From NCBI RefSeq assembly GCF_021513275.1, contig NZ_CP090978.1, forward strand, positions 3,286,001-3,350,000: a DNA stretch of 64,000 bases. Direction: 5' to 3'. The notes beneath the pieces were generated by a model. That model did not search any database and was not told where the DNA came from. It was given only the letters and a program-made list of their open reading frames with translations. The position numbers and the translations under genes were made by a program. Shown one piece after another: positions 37,527 through 46,988 of this stretch. Each line of letters begins with the position of its first letter. Within the stretch, counting starts at the first letter, position 1. The stretch comes from Paenibacillus hexagrammi (GTDB lineage Bacteria; Bacillota; Bacilli; Paenibacillales; NBRC-103111).

Positions 37527-37973
37527 CTAATTGTATAAAGCTTTTTTAGATTCAATTCGCTTCATCATTTTAATTTTGGTTCCGACTCCGACAGCCGTCA
37601 CAACGTCAACTTCATCCATGAAATTTTCCATAATCGTAAAGCCCATCCCTGATCGCTCCAGCTCCGGCTTTGAGGTATATAGCGGCTGCTTCGCCTGCTC
37701 CAGATCCTCAATGCCAAGCCCGTTATCCTCGACGGTGATGTGCACCATGTCGTTTTCAATCTGCGTAGATATGGTGATAACTCCATCGGTACGATTGTTA
37801 TATCCGTGAATAATCGAGTTGGTCACTGCTTCCGATACGACCGTTTTAATATCCGTCAGCTCATTCAGCGTCGGATCCAGCTGGGAGACGAACGCCGCAA
37901 CAGCTACACGGGCAAAAGCTTCGTTCTCGGAACGGCTTGAAAACTGTAAAGTCATAAAATTTTTATCGCTCAT
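37527..37973 (-). CDS. spoIIAB: Anti-sigma F factor SpoIIAB
   Basis: The 148-residue GHKL-type kinase has the N box ([13 protein letters not shown]), a DNGLGI motif and GMGFTIM. SpoIIAB binds sigma-F with ATP and phosphorylates SpoIIAA. Its ATG overlaps the spoIIAA stop by four bases (ATGA), so the two are coupled. Confidence 0.97.
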   Translation of the reverse strand: MSDKNFMTLQFSSRSENEAFARVAVAAFVSQLDPTLNELTDIKTVVSEAVTNSIIHGYNNRTDGVITISTQIENDMVHITVEDNGLGIEDLEQAKQPLYTSKPELERSGMGFTIMENFMDEVDVVTAVGVGTKIKMMKRIESKKALYN

Positions 37974-38323
37974 AATGCAACCTCCAGACTGGAGACTGCC
38001 GATTTTTCATTATCCTGTATCGATACGATTTTAAACAAACCGGATAATTCAAACAGACGATATACGGCAGGTGTCATATCACATACAACCATTTTGCCGC
38101 CCTTGCCTGTAATTTGTTTATATCTGCCAAGGATGACACCCAGACCCGAGCTGTCCATGAACGACAGGTCCTTCAAGCTCAGAATGACGTGCTGAGTATC
38201 CTCCTTGGCGATTGCTTCCTCCATCCTTGCTTTCACCATATCTGCGGTATGGTGATCCAGCTCGCCTTTCAATCTGACGATCAGCGCTCTTCTGCCTTGT
38301 TCAAATTCGATTTGCAGGCTCAA
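37970..38323 (-). CDS. spoIIAA: Anti-sigma F factor antagonist SpoIIAA
   Basis: The 117-residue STAS protein has the phosphorylation site Ser58 in the FMDSSGLGV loop, the same position as in B. subtilis. Unphosphorylated SpoIIAA frees sigma-F from SpoIIAB. The start is probably TTG at 38321-38323, with AAGGAG about ten bases upstream; the nearby ATG is in a different frame. A sigma-H promoter lies just upstream. Confidence 0.96.
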   Translation of the reverse strand: MSLQIEFEQGRRALIVRLKGELDHHTADMVKARMEEAIAKEDTQHVILSLKDLSFMDSSGLGVILGRYKQITGKGGKMVVCDMTPAVYRLFELSGLFKIVSIQDNEKSAVSSLEVAL

Positions 38324-38354
38324 CCATGCTCACTCCTTCCCTGTCATGAATCAA

Positions 38355-38384
38355 GGATTCTACAGAGCCAGAGGAAGTTCCTGC
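38355..38384 (-). promoter_or_regulatory. Sigma-H promoter of the spoIIA operon
   Basis: On the minus strand GCAGGAACT (38376-38384) is followed after 12 bases by GTAGAATCC (38355-38363). This fits the sigma-H consensus (RnAGGAwww, N11-12, RnnGAATww). spoIIA is transcribed by sigma-H in B. subtilis. Confidence 0.75.
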
Positions 38385-38433
38385 CACCCGACAAAACTAG
38401 AAGAAATGCGCTAAAAGTAGGTAAAAAACGAGA

Positions 38434-39627
38434 TTATTTGTTAGATTCGACTCCATCGGTGCGAAACAGATTCGAAGTCGTGCGCTTGAACAGCTTCCAC
38501 CATGAAGCTTTATTCACAGCAACCGGCGACTCTAATGGATACTCCTTAAGCACCGTATCGCCTTTGTACACGACAATTTTACCGATCGGCTGTCCAAGAG
38601 TAATAGGCGCCTTAAGGTTCGGATCAACTTGCAATTCATGTCGAATATCTTGCGCGGCGTCGCCTTTTTTCATCAAGATACTGTAATTTTGCTTCGCTAC
38701 AAGCGGTACAGTCGACACTTCGCCTTTGTTCACTGTAAAGCTCCCGAGGCTGTCTCCCGTCTTAAAGATTGGGTGGTTCGTGTACTGGGCAAAAGCGAAG
38801 TCAAAGAGCTTGGTCACCTCCGCATTCCGAGTTTTCGTATTGGGCTCACCCAAAACGACTGCGATCAATCGCAGATTGTCACGTTTAGCGGTAGCGGACA
38901 GGCAAAACTTAGCTTCGCTTGTGTAGCCTGTTTTCAAACCGTCAGCCCCGGTGTAGAAGCGGACCAGTTTATTCGTATTGACAAGCCAGAATGGGCTTGG
39001 AGAGTCTTTGCGCAGGTAATCCTGATAAACACCTGTAAACTTTGTGATTTCCTCATGCTTTAACAGCTCACGGGACATAATCGCAATATCATACGCACTT
39101 GTGTAATGATTATCGACAGGCAGGCCGTTACAGTTGGAAAAATGTGTATTCTTCATGCCTAGCTGCTGGGCTCTTTCATTCATCATTTGCACAAAATTCT
39201 CTTCAGAGCCGGCAATTTTCTCGGCCATTGCCACAGAAGCATCATTGCCTGAGGCCATAGCGATTCCTTTCAGCATTTCTTGAACCGTCATTTCCTCGCC
39301 CGGCTCTAGGAAGATCTGCGAACCGCCCATCGAGGCTGCATATTCCGAAGCGCGGACCTTTTCATCCATTTTGATCTTGCCTTGATCGATAGCTTCCATA
39401 ATCAGAAGCATGGTCATAATCTTTGTAATGCTGGCAGGCGGAAGCTTGACATCCTTATTTTTATCAACAATCACGGTCCCGGTATCTGCATCCAGCAGGA
39501 CTGCAGACTGCGCATTAGGCGCTAAATCCACCGACTGAGCCGCCTTCTCTTCGGCGAAGGCCGCCGGCAGCACCAGCATCAGTACAAGCTGCAAACAAAT
39601 AAAGCTTAGAATCCCTTTTTTTCGCAT
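38434..39627 (-). CDS. dacF: D-alanyl-D-alanine carboxypeptidase DacF
   Basis: The 397-residue serine peptidase has a signal peptide (about residues 1-24) and SITK, SGN and KTGYT motifs, with a C-terminal beta domain. DacF is a forespore enzyme that adjusts cortex cross-linking together with DacB. The ATG at 39625-39627 follows an AGGAGGGG site and begins the signal peptide; upstream in-frame codons do not look coding. The place just before spoIIAA identifies it as DacF. Confidence 0.93.
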   Translation of the reverse strand: MRKKGILSFICLQLVLMLVLPAAFAEEKAAQSVDLAPNAQSAVLLDADTGTVIVDKNKDVKLPPASITKIMTMLLIMEAIDQGKIKMDEKVRASEYAASMGGSQIFLEPGEEMTVQEMLKGIAMASGNDASVAMAEKIAGSEENFVQMMNERAQQLGMKNTHFSNCNGLPVDNHYTSAYDIAIMSRELLKHEEITKFTGVYQDYLRKDSPSPFWLVNTNKLVRFYTGADGLKTGYTSEAKFCLSATAKRDNLRLIAVVLGEPNTKTRNAEVTKLFDFAFAQYTNHPIFKTGDSLGSFTVNKGEVSTVPLVAKQNYSILMKKGDAAQDIRHELQVDPNLKAPITLGQPIGKIVVYKGDTVLKEYPLESPVAVNKASWWKLFKRTTSNLFRTDGVESNK

Positions 39628-39752
39628 AGCAATTCTACCCCTCCTGTAAATGTATGAAGCATAGACCGCAACAAAGCTGCTTGAATTACTGGTAATCAGT
39701 TTTGACGGTTTGCGAGCAAAATATTCCAGACGAAGCAAATTAAATGAACAAA

Positions 39753-39785
39753 CAAAAAAAGCACTCCGCTAAGGAAGTGCTTCTC
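39753..39785 (-). terminator. Terminator after pdp
   Basis: AAGCACTTCC and GGAGTGCTT arms are followed on the minus strand by seven T, directly after the pdp stop region. Confidence 0.85.
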
Positions 39786-39807
39786 CGATCCCTAAAAAGG
39801 GCCAGTA

Positions 39808-41108
39808 TCACATAATCACATCATAAATAAGCTGCGGCGCAACGGCGCTGTGCTCTTGAATACGGAAAGCATCCATAATCATGCGGTGTACTTCTTCTAC
39901 ATCTTCCCGATTCGCATGGATGGTAACGATAGATTCTCCTGCGGCAACGGCATCTCCGATCTTCTTATTCAAAGTGAGGCCGACTGCGTAGTCAATCGCA
40001 TCCTCTTTCTTTGCGCGTCCTGCACCAAGCAGCATCGCGGCAATGCCAATTTGCTCTGCATCAATGCTTCCAACATAGCCCGAAACAGGGGACTCCACCT
40101 CAAAGTGATGCATAGCTTCAGGCAGCAATTCAGGCCGGTCTACCACATCGGGATTACCACCTTGGCTGGCAATAAACCTCTTCATCGTTTCAATCGCTTT
40201 TCCGCTCATGACAACTTCCCTTACACCTTCGCGCGCTTCCTCATACGAGTTGTACACTTTACCGAGTAAGGACATGTAAGCGGCAACGGAAATGGCGACT
40301 TCTGTTAAGTCCTTCTCACCTTGACCGCGAAGCACCTCAATGGACTCACGGATTTCATTCGCATTACCGATTTCACGGCCTAGGGGTTGCTCCATATCAG
40401 TAATCATAGCAATAGTATGGCGATTCAGACTCTTCCCGATGTCAACCATTGTACGAGCTAGTATCCTTGCATCTTCCACCGTTTTCATAAACGCCCCGGA
40501 GCCAATTTTCACGTCCAACACGATCGCATCGGCGCCAGACGCAATCTTCTTACTCATAATAGAGCTTGCAATCAACGGAATAGAGTCGACAGTCGCTGTC
40601 ACATCGCGAAGAGCATAAATTTTCTTGTCAGCAGGCGCCAAATTCCCGCTCTGCCCTACAATAGCTATCTTGTTTTCATTAACAGCTCGAATAAAATCTT
40701 CATTCTTAAGCTCAATTTGAAATCCGGGAATGGATTCGAGTTTGTCGACGGTCCCCCCGGTATGCCCCAATCCGCGGCCTGACATCTTGGCTACTGGTAT
40801 TCCTAGGGAAGCTGCGATTGGACCAACAATCAGGCTAATTTTATCGCCTACCCCCCGGTCGAATGTTTATCCACTTTAATTCCTGAAATCGCTGACAGAT
40901 CAATCATATCACCGGATCCAGCCATGGCCATCGTAAGCGCGGAGGTCTCTTCTCCCGACATGCCGTTAAAATAAATGGCCATTAACAATGCGGACATTTG
41001 GTAATCTGGAATGTCACCCTTGGTGTAGCTTTGTATGATAAAATTAATTTCTTCTTTACTTAACGACTCGTTTGATCTCTTTTTATGTATCAAGTCTACC
41101 ATTCTCAT
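39808..41108 (-). CDS. pdp: Pyrimidine-nucleoside phosphorylase, frameshifted
   Basis: Pdp splits uridine, thymidine and deoxyuridine to base and (deoxy)ribose-1-phosphate. The N-terminal helical domain up to VDKHSTGG is followed in another frame by the phosphate-binding and C-terminal domains, beginning around [13 protein letters not shown]. The break is a G6 run (C at 40851-40856), where six G produce GGG GGG TAG. A seventh G restores [12 protein letters not shown] and a 433-residue protein, the normal length. The locus is 1301 bases, one short of a multiple of three. The ATG at 41106-41108 has AGGAGG seven bases before it. It belongs with the purine phosphorylases and deoB nearby in nucleoside salvage. 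Confidence 0.9.
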
Positions 41109-41126
41109 CAGGGTTCCTCCTGTCAT

Positions 41127-41156
41127 TAAAAAAAGGGAGCTTATCATAAGCTCCCT
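41127..41156 (-). terminator. Terminator after the cupredoxin gene
   Basis: A perfect GGGAGCTTAT/ATAAGCTCCC stem is followed on the minus strand by seven T. Confidence 0.85.
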
Positions 41157-41169
41157 CATCTTGTTTATC

Positions 41170-41559
41170 TTATTGTACCACTAATTTGGACTTCATGTTT
41201 GCATGACCTTCACCGCAAGGAAGCACGCATTCGATATCGTAAGTCCCTGGTGCATCAAATGTTACTTGTTGGGAAGGATTTTCCTTGTCCAACTTGATTT
41301 CCACACCGCCGGCCTTAATGTGAACCGCGTGTACACCCTCTTTTAACATCAAAGAAACTTTAGTTGGTTCACCTGATTTGATTGTGTAATCTTTTTGATC
41401 GAATTGCCAGTTTGAAGCGATAATTTTCAGTTGTTGACCTTTGCTAGCTGCCGCTTCAGCTTCCCGAGCCTCTTGGCGTCCGGAAATATCTTGAAAGAGG
41501 ACTCCAAGCCCCAGTACGCCCGCAAGTATAAATAACACAAAGAAAATCCACTTTTGCAT
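41170..41559 (-). CDS. Membrane-anchored CuA-type cupredoxin
   Basis: The 129-residue protein has an N-terminal membrane anchor (about residues 5-22) and a cupredoxin domain. The C-terminal loop holds Cys111, Cys115, His119 and Met122, which is C-x3-C-x3-H-x2-M, the spacing of the binuclear CuA site of cytochrome oxidase subunit II. His77 or His80 could be the remaining ligand. There is no oxidase gene nearby, so it may be an electron carrier, a copper chaperone or a nitrous-oxide or oxidase accessory protein. It lies between yvyF and pdp and has its own terminator. Confidence 0.85.
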   Translation of the reverse strand: MQKWIFFVLFILAGVLGLGVLFQDISGRQEAREAEAAASKGQQLKIIASNWQFDQKDYTIKSGEPTKVSLMLKEGVHAVHIKAGGVEIKLDKENPSQQVTFDAPGTYDIECVLPCGEGHANMKSKLVVQ

Positions 41560-41736
41560 GCATATCCCCCCATAATGTGTTCACTTCATCTATTTTACCT
41601 AACTACTCCCTACAATCCCATATGGATGTGGTGGCAAAACATTGAAGATTTTGTGACATATTTGTGAACATGTTTTCATAAAAATATCCTCCTCTCGGAG
41701 GACGTCCATCTATATGATAGCCAAATATGTTGTCAT

Positions 41737-42168
41737 TTAGACACGGCCCATACGATCTCGAATTTGAAAGGCACCAGCCGCTGCAACCGGAACACTTCGA
41801 AATGATCTCGGCTTCTCCTGCTCCTGCAATGCTCGAATTTCTTTGTTTAGCAGGGTTAAGCAATCTACACACATCTTGTGCTTTCGTATCGGCTGTGTAC
41901 ATAATTCACATGGATAGGAGAGATTGGGATAATCCGAAAGCAATAATTTCCCTTCTTTCATCCATGTGTGAACCTGTTGAAGCTGAACTCCCGTCTCTAT
42001 GCTGACCTGCTCGCTAGTTGCCTTGTAGTTCTTTTGTAAAAATTGCAGGCTGCTGCTCAGCGCCATGTCCATCTCTCTGGAGCAATCCTGACACTGATTA
42101 CGCAGGTTTTTTTGATATACTTTGCCGCAGCGCGGGCAGTTCGCTACCTTCAATTGTGGAATTGACAT
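41737..42168 (-). CDS. YvyF/TIGR03826-like flagellar-operon zinc protein
   Basis: The 143-residue protein has an N-terminal zinc ribbon (CPRC near residue 11, then CQDC), a middle winged-helix-like part (TSEQVSIETGVQLQQVHTWM) and a second Cys cluster (CELC, CVDC). This is the plan of the YvyF family found in flagellar loci of Bacillales. In this window it is not near flagellar genes. The leader upstream contains a hairpin and a 22-bp palindrome (42196-42242). The function is unknown; DNA binding is plausible. Confidence 0.75.
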   Translation of the reverse strand: MSIPQLKVANCPRCGKVYQKNLRNQCQDCSREMDMALSSSLQFLQKNYKATSEQVSIETGVQLQQVHTWMKEGKLLLSDYPNLSYPCELCTQPIRKHKMCVDCLTLLNKEIRALQEQEKPRSFRSVPVAAAGAFQIRDRMGRV

Positions 42169-42195
42169 GCTCCATCACGTCCTTGTTTTGGAGAC

Positions 42196-42242
42196 AGACC
42201 TTGAAGCTGCAAGGTCTCCCATATAGTTCTAAGTAACTATAT
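42196..42242 (-). promoter_or_regulatory. Hairpin and perfect palindrome upstream of the yvyF-like gene
   Basis: ATATAGTT and AACTATAT (42221-42242) form a perfect 8-bp inverted repeat around CTAAGT. Next to it AGACCTT/AAGGTCT (about 42196-42217) forms a hairpin around an 8-base loop. The palindrome could be an operator, and the hairpin lies in the presumed leader. The rest of 42243-42446 shows nothing clear. Confidence 0.45.
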
Positions 42243-42446
42243 TGTATCATGCTTTCCGCCAGAATCATAGGTCTCAAGTGAGAGTTTTTCATCAAATTAA
42301 CAGCATAACTCTAAGGAATTCGAACCAGAAGGGCTATCGCACATTTATCACCGATATGCACCTTTGCCCAAACCATCTGCCTTGAAATCCCATAGACTAT
42401 GGGTGTAACAACCAAACAAAAACCATCAGATGGAAGGGTGATTTGA

Positions 42447-42539
42447 ATGTCTTGTGGAACAGTTGGTTATAATTCTTCTGCTGCGATCCTGGTGCTTTTC
42501 ATTTTGTTGGTTATCATCACTAGCGCGTTTGCTTGGTAA
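42447..42539 (+). CDS. YjcZ-family small sporulation protein
   Basis: This 30-residue frame has a short Ser/Gly/Asn-rich start (SCGTVGYNSSAA) and one hydrophobic helix (ILVLFILLVIITSAFAW), the pattern of YjcZ/TIGR01732 proteins found in spore-formers. A GGAAGGGTG ribosome site precedes the ATG at 42447-42449, and a strong hairpin follows. Such peptides are membrane proteins of sporulating cells of unknown role. They are often missed in annotation because of size. Confidence 0.82.
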   Translation: MSCGTVGYNSSAAILVLFILLVIITSAFAW

Positions 42540-42568
42540 TGAAATCGACATAATCAAATGATTACTAG

Positions 42569-42600
42569 GAAGGGCTGTCTGCTTAGCAGACAGCCCTTCT
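42569..42600. terminator. Bidirectional terminator between the YjcZ gene and the purine phosphorylases
   Basis: A perfect 14-bp stem starting GAAGGGCTGTCTGC, with a four-base loop, lies between convergent genes. Confidence 0.8.
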
Positions 42601-42612
42601 AACCTTTATAAC

Positions 42613-43464
42613 TTACATTGCGACTTCTCTGACGAAAGCTTTTACAAGCGCGATGAATTTCGGCTTCGTACGATTGGCTACGGCTACCACCTGCTCATGT
42701 GTAAGCGGCTCCAGTTCCTCGCCAATTGCCATATCGGTGATACAAGAAATTCCTAGAACCTTAAGCCCCGCATGACGGGCAGCAATAACTTCGCCGACAG
42801 TGGACATCCCTACCGCATCTCCGCCCACTCTAGCGAGCATTGTCAATTCGGATGGTGTCATGTACGTCGGGCCGCTGATTCCGGCATAGACCCCTTCCTG
42901 CAGCTTGAGTGCCTTACCATCCTCACCGACAACACCTTCAGCCAAACGATGCGCTAACGCGCGGTATTCACGACTGTACGCTTCGGACATGTCCGGGAAT
43001 CTGACTCCAAGCTCCGCATGATTCGGTCCGATAAGCGGGTTATCTCCCGTCATATTCAGATGATCGCTGATCAGCATCAGGTCTCCGGCTTGGAAGCTGC
43101 GGTTCATCCCTCCGGCTGCATTCGTCATTACGACGGTTTGAACGCCTAATGCCTTCATGACATAGACGGGGAAGACGACCTTCTTCATTGGATAACCCTC
43201 ATAGTAATGAAAGCGCCCCTGCATAACGATTACCTGCTTGCCTTCCAAGGTTCCTGCTACAAAGCGACCGGCATGCCCTTCCACCGTGGATACCGGAAAA
43301 TGGGGAACATCGCTGTAATCAATCGCTATCGAATTTTCCACCTGATGGGCCAAATCTCCCAGGCCTGAGCCCAAAACAAGACCAATAACCGGCTTTACTT
43401 GACCTAATTTACTTGATATAAAAGCTGCTGCTTCTTGAATTTGCTGTATATATGTAGTTTCCAC
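42613..43464 (-). CDS. pupG: Purine-nucleoside phosphorylase (copy 1)
   Basis: The 283-residue protein is a trimeric-type purine nucleoside phosphorylase. It has the phosphate loop GLVLGSGLGDLA, a GRFHYYEGYP motif, VMTNAAGGMN and DAVGMSTVGEV. It splits guanosine and inosine to base and ribose-1-phosphate. It follows a second copy at 43489-44316, and the two are clearly related along their whole length. Together with deoB upstream they form a nucleoside-salvage operon. Confidence 0.95.
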   Translation of the reverse strand: METTYIQQIQEAAAFISSKLGQVKPVIGLVLGSGLGDLAHQVENSIAIDYSDVPHFPVSTVEGHAGRFVAGTLEGKQVIVMQGRFHYYEGYPMKKVVFPVYVMKALGVQTVVMTNAAGGMNRSFQAGDLMLISDHLNMTGDNPLIGPNHAELGVRFPDMSEAYSREYRALAHRLAEGVVGEDGKALKLQEGVYAGISGPTYMTPSELTMLARVGGDAVGMSTVGEVIAARHAGLKVLGISCITDMAIGEELEPLTHEQVVAVANRTKPKFIALVKAFVREVAM

Positions 43465-43488
43465 AAATAATCCTCCCGGATGCTGAAA

Positions 43489-44316
43489 TTAAAGAGCTTC
43501 GATAATGCCGAGAACCAATTTGAGGAATTTCGGCTTCACTTTTTCGGTAGTCTCCATGACCTCTGCGTGAGATAAAGGTTGGTCAAGAATTCCAGATGCC
43601 ATGTTAGAGATGCATGAGAACCCAAGCACTTCGATTCCCGCATGGCGAGCCACAATGACTTCAGGTACTGTGGACATTCCTACTGCGTCGCCGCCCAAGG
43701 TCCGGAACATGCGAATTTCCGCCGGGGTCTCGTAGTTCGGCCCGAGCAAGCCCACATAAACACCTTCCTGCAAGGAAAAATCCTGCGAAGCCGCCACTTC
43801 ATGAGCGAGCTTGCGCAGACGCTTGCTATAGGCCTCGGACATATCCGGGAAGCGCACTCCAAGCGCGTTATCATTAGGTCCGATAAGCGGATTGCGGTAG
43901 GTCAGATTCAAGTGGTCGCTAATCACCATGAGATCACCTACGTGATAAGATTCATTAATTCCGCCTGCCGCATTGGTAACGATCAGCGTTTCAACGCCCA
44001 GCTCCTTCATCACGCGAACAGGGAACGATACGGTCTCCGCTCCGTAACCTTCGTATGCGTGAAAGCGCCCTTTCATGATAAGCACTTGCTTTCCTTGGAT
44101 AGAACCTACAACTAGCTCACCTGCATGCCCTTCTACTGTAGAAACAGGGAAATGGGGAATGCGGGAATAGTCTACAACCGTAGGCTGTTCGATCAAATCT
44201 GCTAATACCCCCAAGCCGGATCCCAAGATCAACCCGATCTGCGGCTTAATGCCGGTTTCTTTACTGATAAATGAAGCAGCTTCTTGAATCTTCTGTACCA
44301 TGGATTGTTCTGACAT
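43489..44316 (-). CDS. Purine-nucleoside phosphorylase (copy 2)
   Basis: The 275-residue protein has the same motifs as its downstream neighbour (GLILGSGLGVLA, GRFHAYEGYG, IVTNAAGGIN, DAVGMSTVPEV) but differs in active-site loop residues, for example VPEV for VGEV and GLLGPNYETP for GISGPTYMTP. The GPNYETP form is the more usual one in this family. The pair probably arose by tandem duplication and may differ in base preference. It starts 21 bases after deoB. Confidence 0.93.
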   Translation of the reverse strand: MSEQSMVQKIQEAASFISKETGIKPQIGLILGSGLGVLADLIEQPTVVDYSRIPHFPVSTVEGHAGELVVGSIQGKQVLIMKGRFHAYEGYGAETVSFPVRVMKELGVETLIVTNAAGGINESYHVGDLMVISDHLNLTYRNPLIGPNDNALGVRFPDMSEAYSKRLRKLAHEVAASQDFSLQEGVYVGLLGPNYETPAEIRMFRTLGGDAVGMSTVPEVIVARHAGIEVLGFSCISNMASGILDQPLSHAEVMETTEKVKPKFLKLVLGIIEAL

Positions 44317-44337
44317 ACGGATTACCTCCCAAGTATC

Positions 44338-45512
44338 TTACCGTAATAATGACAAAAAGCTTTCCCCGTTACCGGTCGAGTCTACACCAAAGTTTTCGGC
44401 GATGGTTGCTCCAAGATCGGCGAATGTGCTTCGTATACCGATGGAGCTTGGTTGCTGCAAGCTCGGACTGTACAGCAAAATCGGTACGTATTCTCGCGTG
44501 TGGTCCGTCCCTGCATGAATAGGATCATTGCCATGATCCGCTGTAAGGACCAGCAGATCGTTCTGACCAATCCCTGCCATCAGTTCTGGCAGATGAGCAT
44601 CGAACTCCTCCAGCGCCTTCGCATAGCCTTCTGGATCCCGTCTATGCCCGTACAACGAGTCGAAATCAACCAAATTGGTAAAGGCAAGACCCTTAAACGG
44701 CTTACGTATCGTTTCGATCGTCTTGTGAATACCGTCCAGATTACTCTTTGTAGATGTTGTTTGCGAGATACCCTCGCCATCAAAGATGTCGTTAATTTTA
44801 CCAATCGCGATTGTATCGAACCCCGCTTCCATCAGTCTGTTTAACACGGTCGGTGCAGGCGGTTTAACGGCATAATCATGTCGATTCGGCGTACGCTTGA
44901 AAGCCCCCGGAGTGCCTACATAGGGTCTAGCGATCACCGACCTACAGCAAATTCATCCTGCATCGTAAGCCTTCTGGCAATCTTACAGGCTTCGTATAGC
45001 TCATCAAGCGGAATAATTTCTTCGTGCGCAGCCAATTGAAATACACTATCGGCAGACGTATAGACGATCCATGCGCCCGTCTTCATCTGCTCTTCGCCCA
45101 GCTCATCCAATATCTCTGTGCCCGATGCGGGCTTATTGCCAATTACCTTGCGTCCTGTCTGCTCCTCAAATTGACGGATCAGCTCCTCAGGAAAACCGTC
45201 CGGATACACATTGAACGGTATCGTCACATTTAGACCCATGAGCTCCCAATGTCCGGTCATCGTATCTTTGCCGACAGAAACCTCGGCCATCTTCCCGAAG
45301 CAGCCCTGCGGCGAATCCGCGGCGGGCACACCTTTTAACTCGGCGATGTTGCCAAGTCCCAGCTTCTGAAGGTGAGGAAGCGCGAAGCCTGCGGCGCGCT
45401 CAGCGATATGCCCTAACGTATGCGAGCCTACATCGCCAAACTGTGCCGCATCCGGCAGCTCTCCGATACCGACACTATCGAGCACAATTACACTTATTCG
45501 TTCAAAGCGCAT
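44338..45512 (-). CDS. deoB: Phosphopentomutase, frameshifted
   Basis: DeoB/Drm interconverts (deoxy)ribose-1- and 5-phosphate, linking the phosphorylases to central metabolism. The alkaline-phosphatase-fold protein starts with [14 protein letters not shown] and has DTMTGHWE. The second part begins with [20 protein letters not shown] and contains ADHGNDP and DHTREYVP. The two are in different frames, with the break at 44937-44938. One more G in the CGGTGATC segment gives [11 protein letters not shown] and 391 residues. The locus is 1175 bases, one short of a multiple of three. The ATG at 45510-45512 has GGAGG seven bases before it. Confidence 0.9.
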
Positions 45513-45621
45513 AAGTAAACCTCCAAAAGAAGCAAAAGTTTGCGTTTCCAATTACCATTCAAATTCATGAACATGTGTAACATTTTCCACCCTATATTAT
45601 CTCACTTCTCCAATATGAATG

Positions 45622-45655
45622 CAAAAAAGCAGCGATCTTCCGAGGAAGATGCTGC
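45622..45655 (-). terminator. Terminator after xerD
   Basis: GCAGC/GCTGC outer arms with inner CTTCC/GGAAG pairing are followed on the minus strand by six T. It separates xerD from deoB. Confidence 0.8.
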
Positions 45656-45714
45656 CTGTCTCGCTGTTAACTTCGGTCCCCATCGAGCTCCATAAAAAGC
45701 TTCCTTGTGCTCTC

Positions 45715-46611
45715 TTACATATTCGCTCTTGGATGCGCTCTATCGTAAACCTCTTTCATCTTAAGCTTCGTAACCTGCACATACATCTGCGTTGTCGATA
45801 TATCGGCATGCCCGAGCATTTCCTGGACGGATCTGAGATCCGCGCCATTCTCAATTAAATGAGCGGCAAAGGAATGTCTCAGCGTATGCGGGGTGATGTC
45901 CTTCGTAACGTTCACTTCCGTCGCGTAACGCTTCAATATTTTCCAAAAGCCCTGACGGGTCATGCGCGTCCCCAAGTGACCGATGAACAGAGCGCCGTCA
46001 TCCTCTTCTTTGACAAGCTTAGAACGAGACTCGCCTATGTATGCCTGAAGGCATCGAACTGCCATAGAGCCAATAGGAATATTGCGCTCCTTATTTCCCT
46101 TACCTAAGCAGCGGATGAAGCCCATATGAAGGTTCACATCCGAAAGGTTGAGCGCAACCAATTCCGACACGCGGATACCCGTCGCATAGAGCAGCTCCAG
46201 CATAGCTTTATCGCGGGCACCTGTCTGAGATTCCAAATTGGGGGCATCCAAAATCGTTTCGACCTCACGAATAGAAAGCACCTTTGGCAGTTTTTTCTCA
46301 AGTTTAGGTGTTTCTACATATAACGTAGGGTCCGAAACTAAGATACGCTCCCGTACCAAATACTGAAAAAATGCTCGAATTGATACCAAGCTGCGAGATT
46401 GCGTCGTGGGAGCCCTTCCCATAAGCTTTAACTTGGCCAGGTAGCCGGCTACGTGGGTTTTCCCCGAATCTTTCCAAGCTGTTATTCCTTGTTGTTCAAC
46501 ATACGCGGCGAACTGCTGTAAATCCCTTGTATAGGATTCAAGCGTATTCTTGGATAACCCGCGTTCCGCCGCTAAAAAACGGATGAAAGATTCTAGGTCG
46601 TTCATCATCAT
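45715..46611 (-). CDS. xerD: Site-specific tyrosine recombinase XerD
   Basis: The 298-residue recombinase has the SAM-like N-domain and the catalytic Arg in ATGIRVSEL, HTLRHSFAAHL (His and Arg), LGHADISTTQMY (His and the nucleophile Tyr). With a partner it resolves chromosome dimers at dif. The location upstream of deoB and near fur is the same as ripX/xerD in B. subtilis. The ATG at 46609-46611 has AAGGGG nine bases upstream; it overlaps the stop of a possible 20-codon frame that has its own GAGGAG site. Confidence 0.95.
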   Translation of the reverse strand: MMMNDLESFIRFLAAERGLSKNTLESYTRDLQQFAAYVEQQGITAWKDSGKTHVAGYLAKLKLMGRAPTTQSRSLVSIRAFFQYLVRERILVSDPTLYVETPKLEKKLPKVLSIREVETILDAPNLESQTGARDKAMLELLYATGIRVSELVALNLSDVNLHMGFIRCLGKGNKERNIPIGSMAVRCLQAYIGESRSKLVKEEDDGALFIGHLGTRMTRQGFWKILKRYATEVNVTKDITPHTLRHSFAAHLIENGADLRSVQEMLGHADISTTQMYVQVTKLKMKEVYDRAHPRANM

Positions 46612-46691
46612 GACGGTTTGCCCCTTCGCCCAGTTTCCTTGTAGCCTAGGAAGGATTTCAACGGTATCATCCCAAACTCCTCTTTTTTCGA

Positions 46692-46927
46692 TTATTCCCC
46701 ATACCAATAGAACAGACGGAGGCGTTCCCCCATAGAGCCTGTATCGGACAGCGAGACGTGTTTTTGATTAAACACGCGCTCGGCTCTACCGTCGGAGGCT
46801 TGTACTTCTCAGCAGGCTCAATCCAACCTGTAACCATGGTCATTATCTGATACAGCACAATTGAAAGCGCCATGAAAATGAGCATGAAGCGCAGCCGCGC
46901 CATCATCTTGCGATACGAAACGATCAT
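46692..46927 (-). CDS. DUF4227 small membrane protein (YqzK-like), frameshifted
   Basis: The N-terminal basic and hydrophobic part (about residues 1-35) is followed by WIEPAEKYKPPT. The frame must then shift by one base to give GRAERVFNQKHVSLSD and the conserved C-terminal RLRLFYWYGE. The break is near 46787-46790, where one more G (GGG for GG) restores it. The repaired protein has about 78 residues, and the locus is 236 bases, one short of a multiple of three. The ATG at 46925-46927 has AGGAGG seven bases upstream. It is located before xerD, as yqzK is in B. subtilis. The function is unknown. Confidence 0.8.
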
Positions 46928-46988
46928 ATCCGGTCCTCCTTACTAGAGTTAACCCTCGCAGGGACAGGATATGATCTTGACTGCTCGT

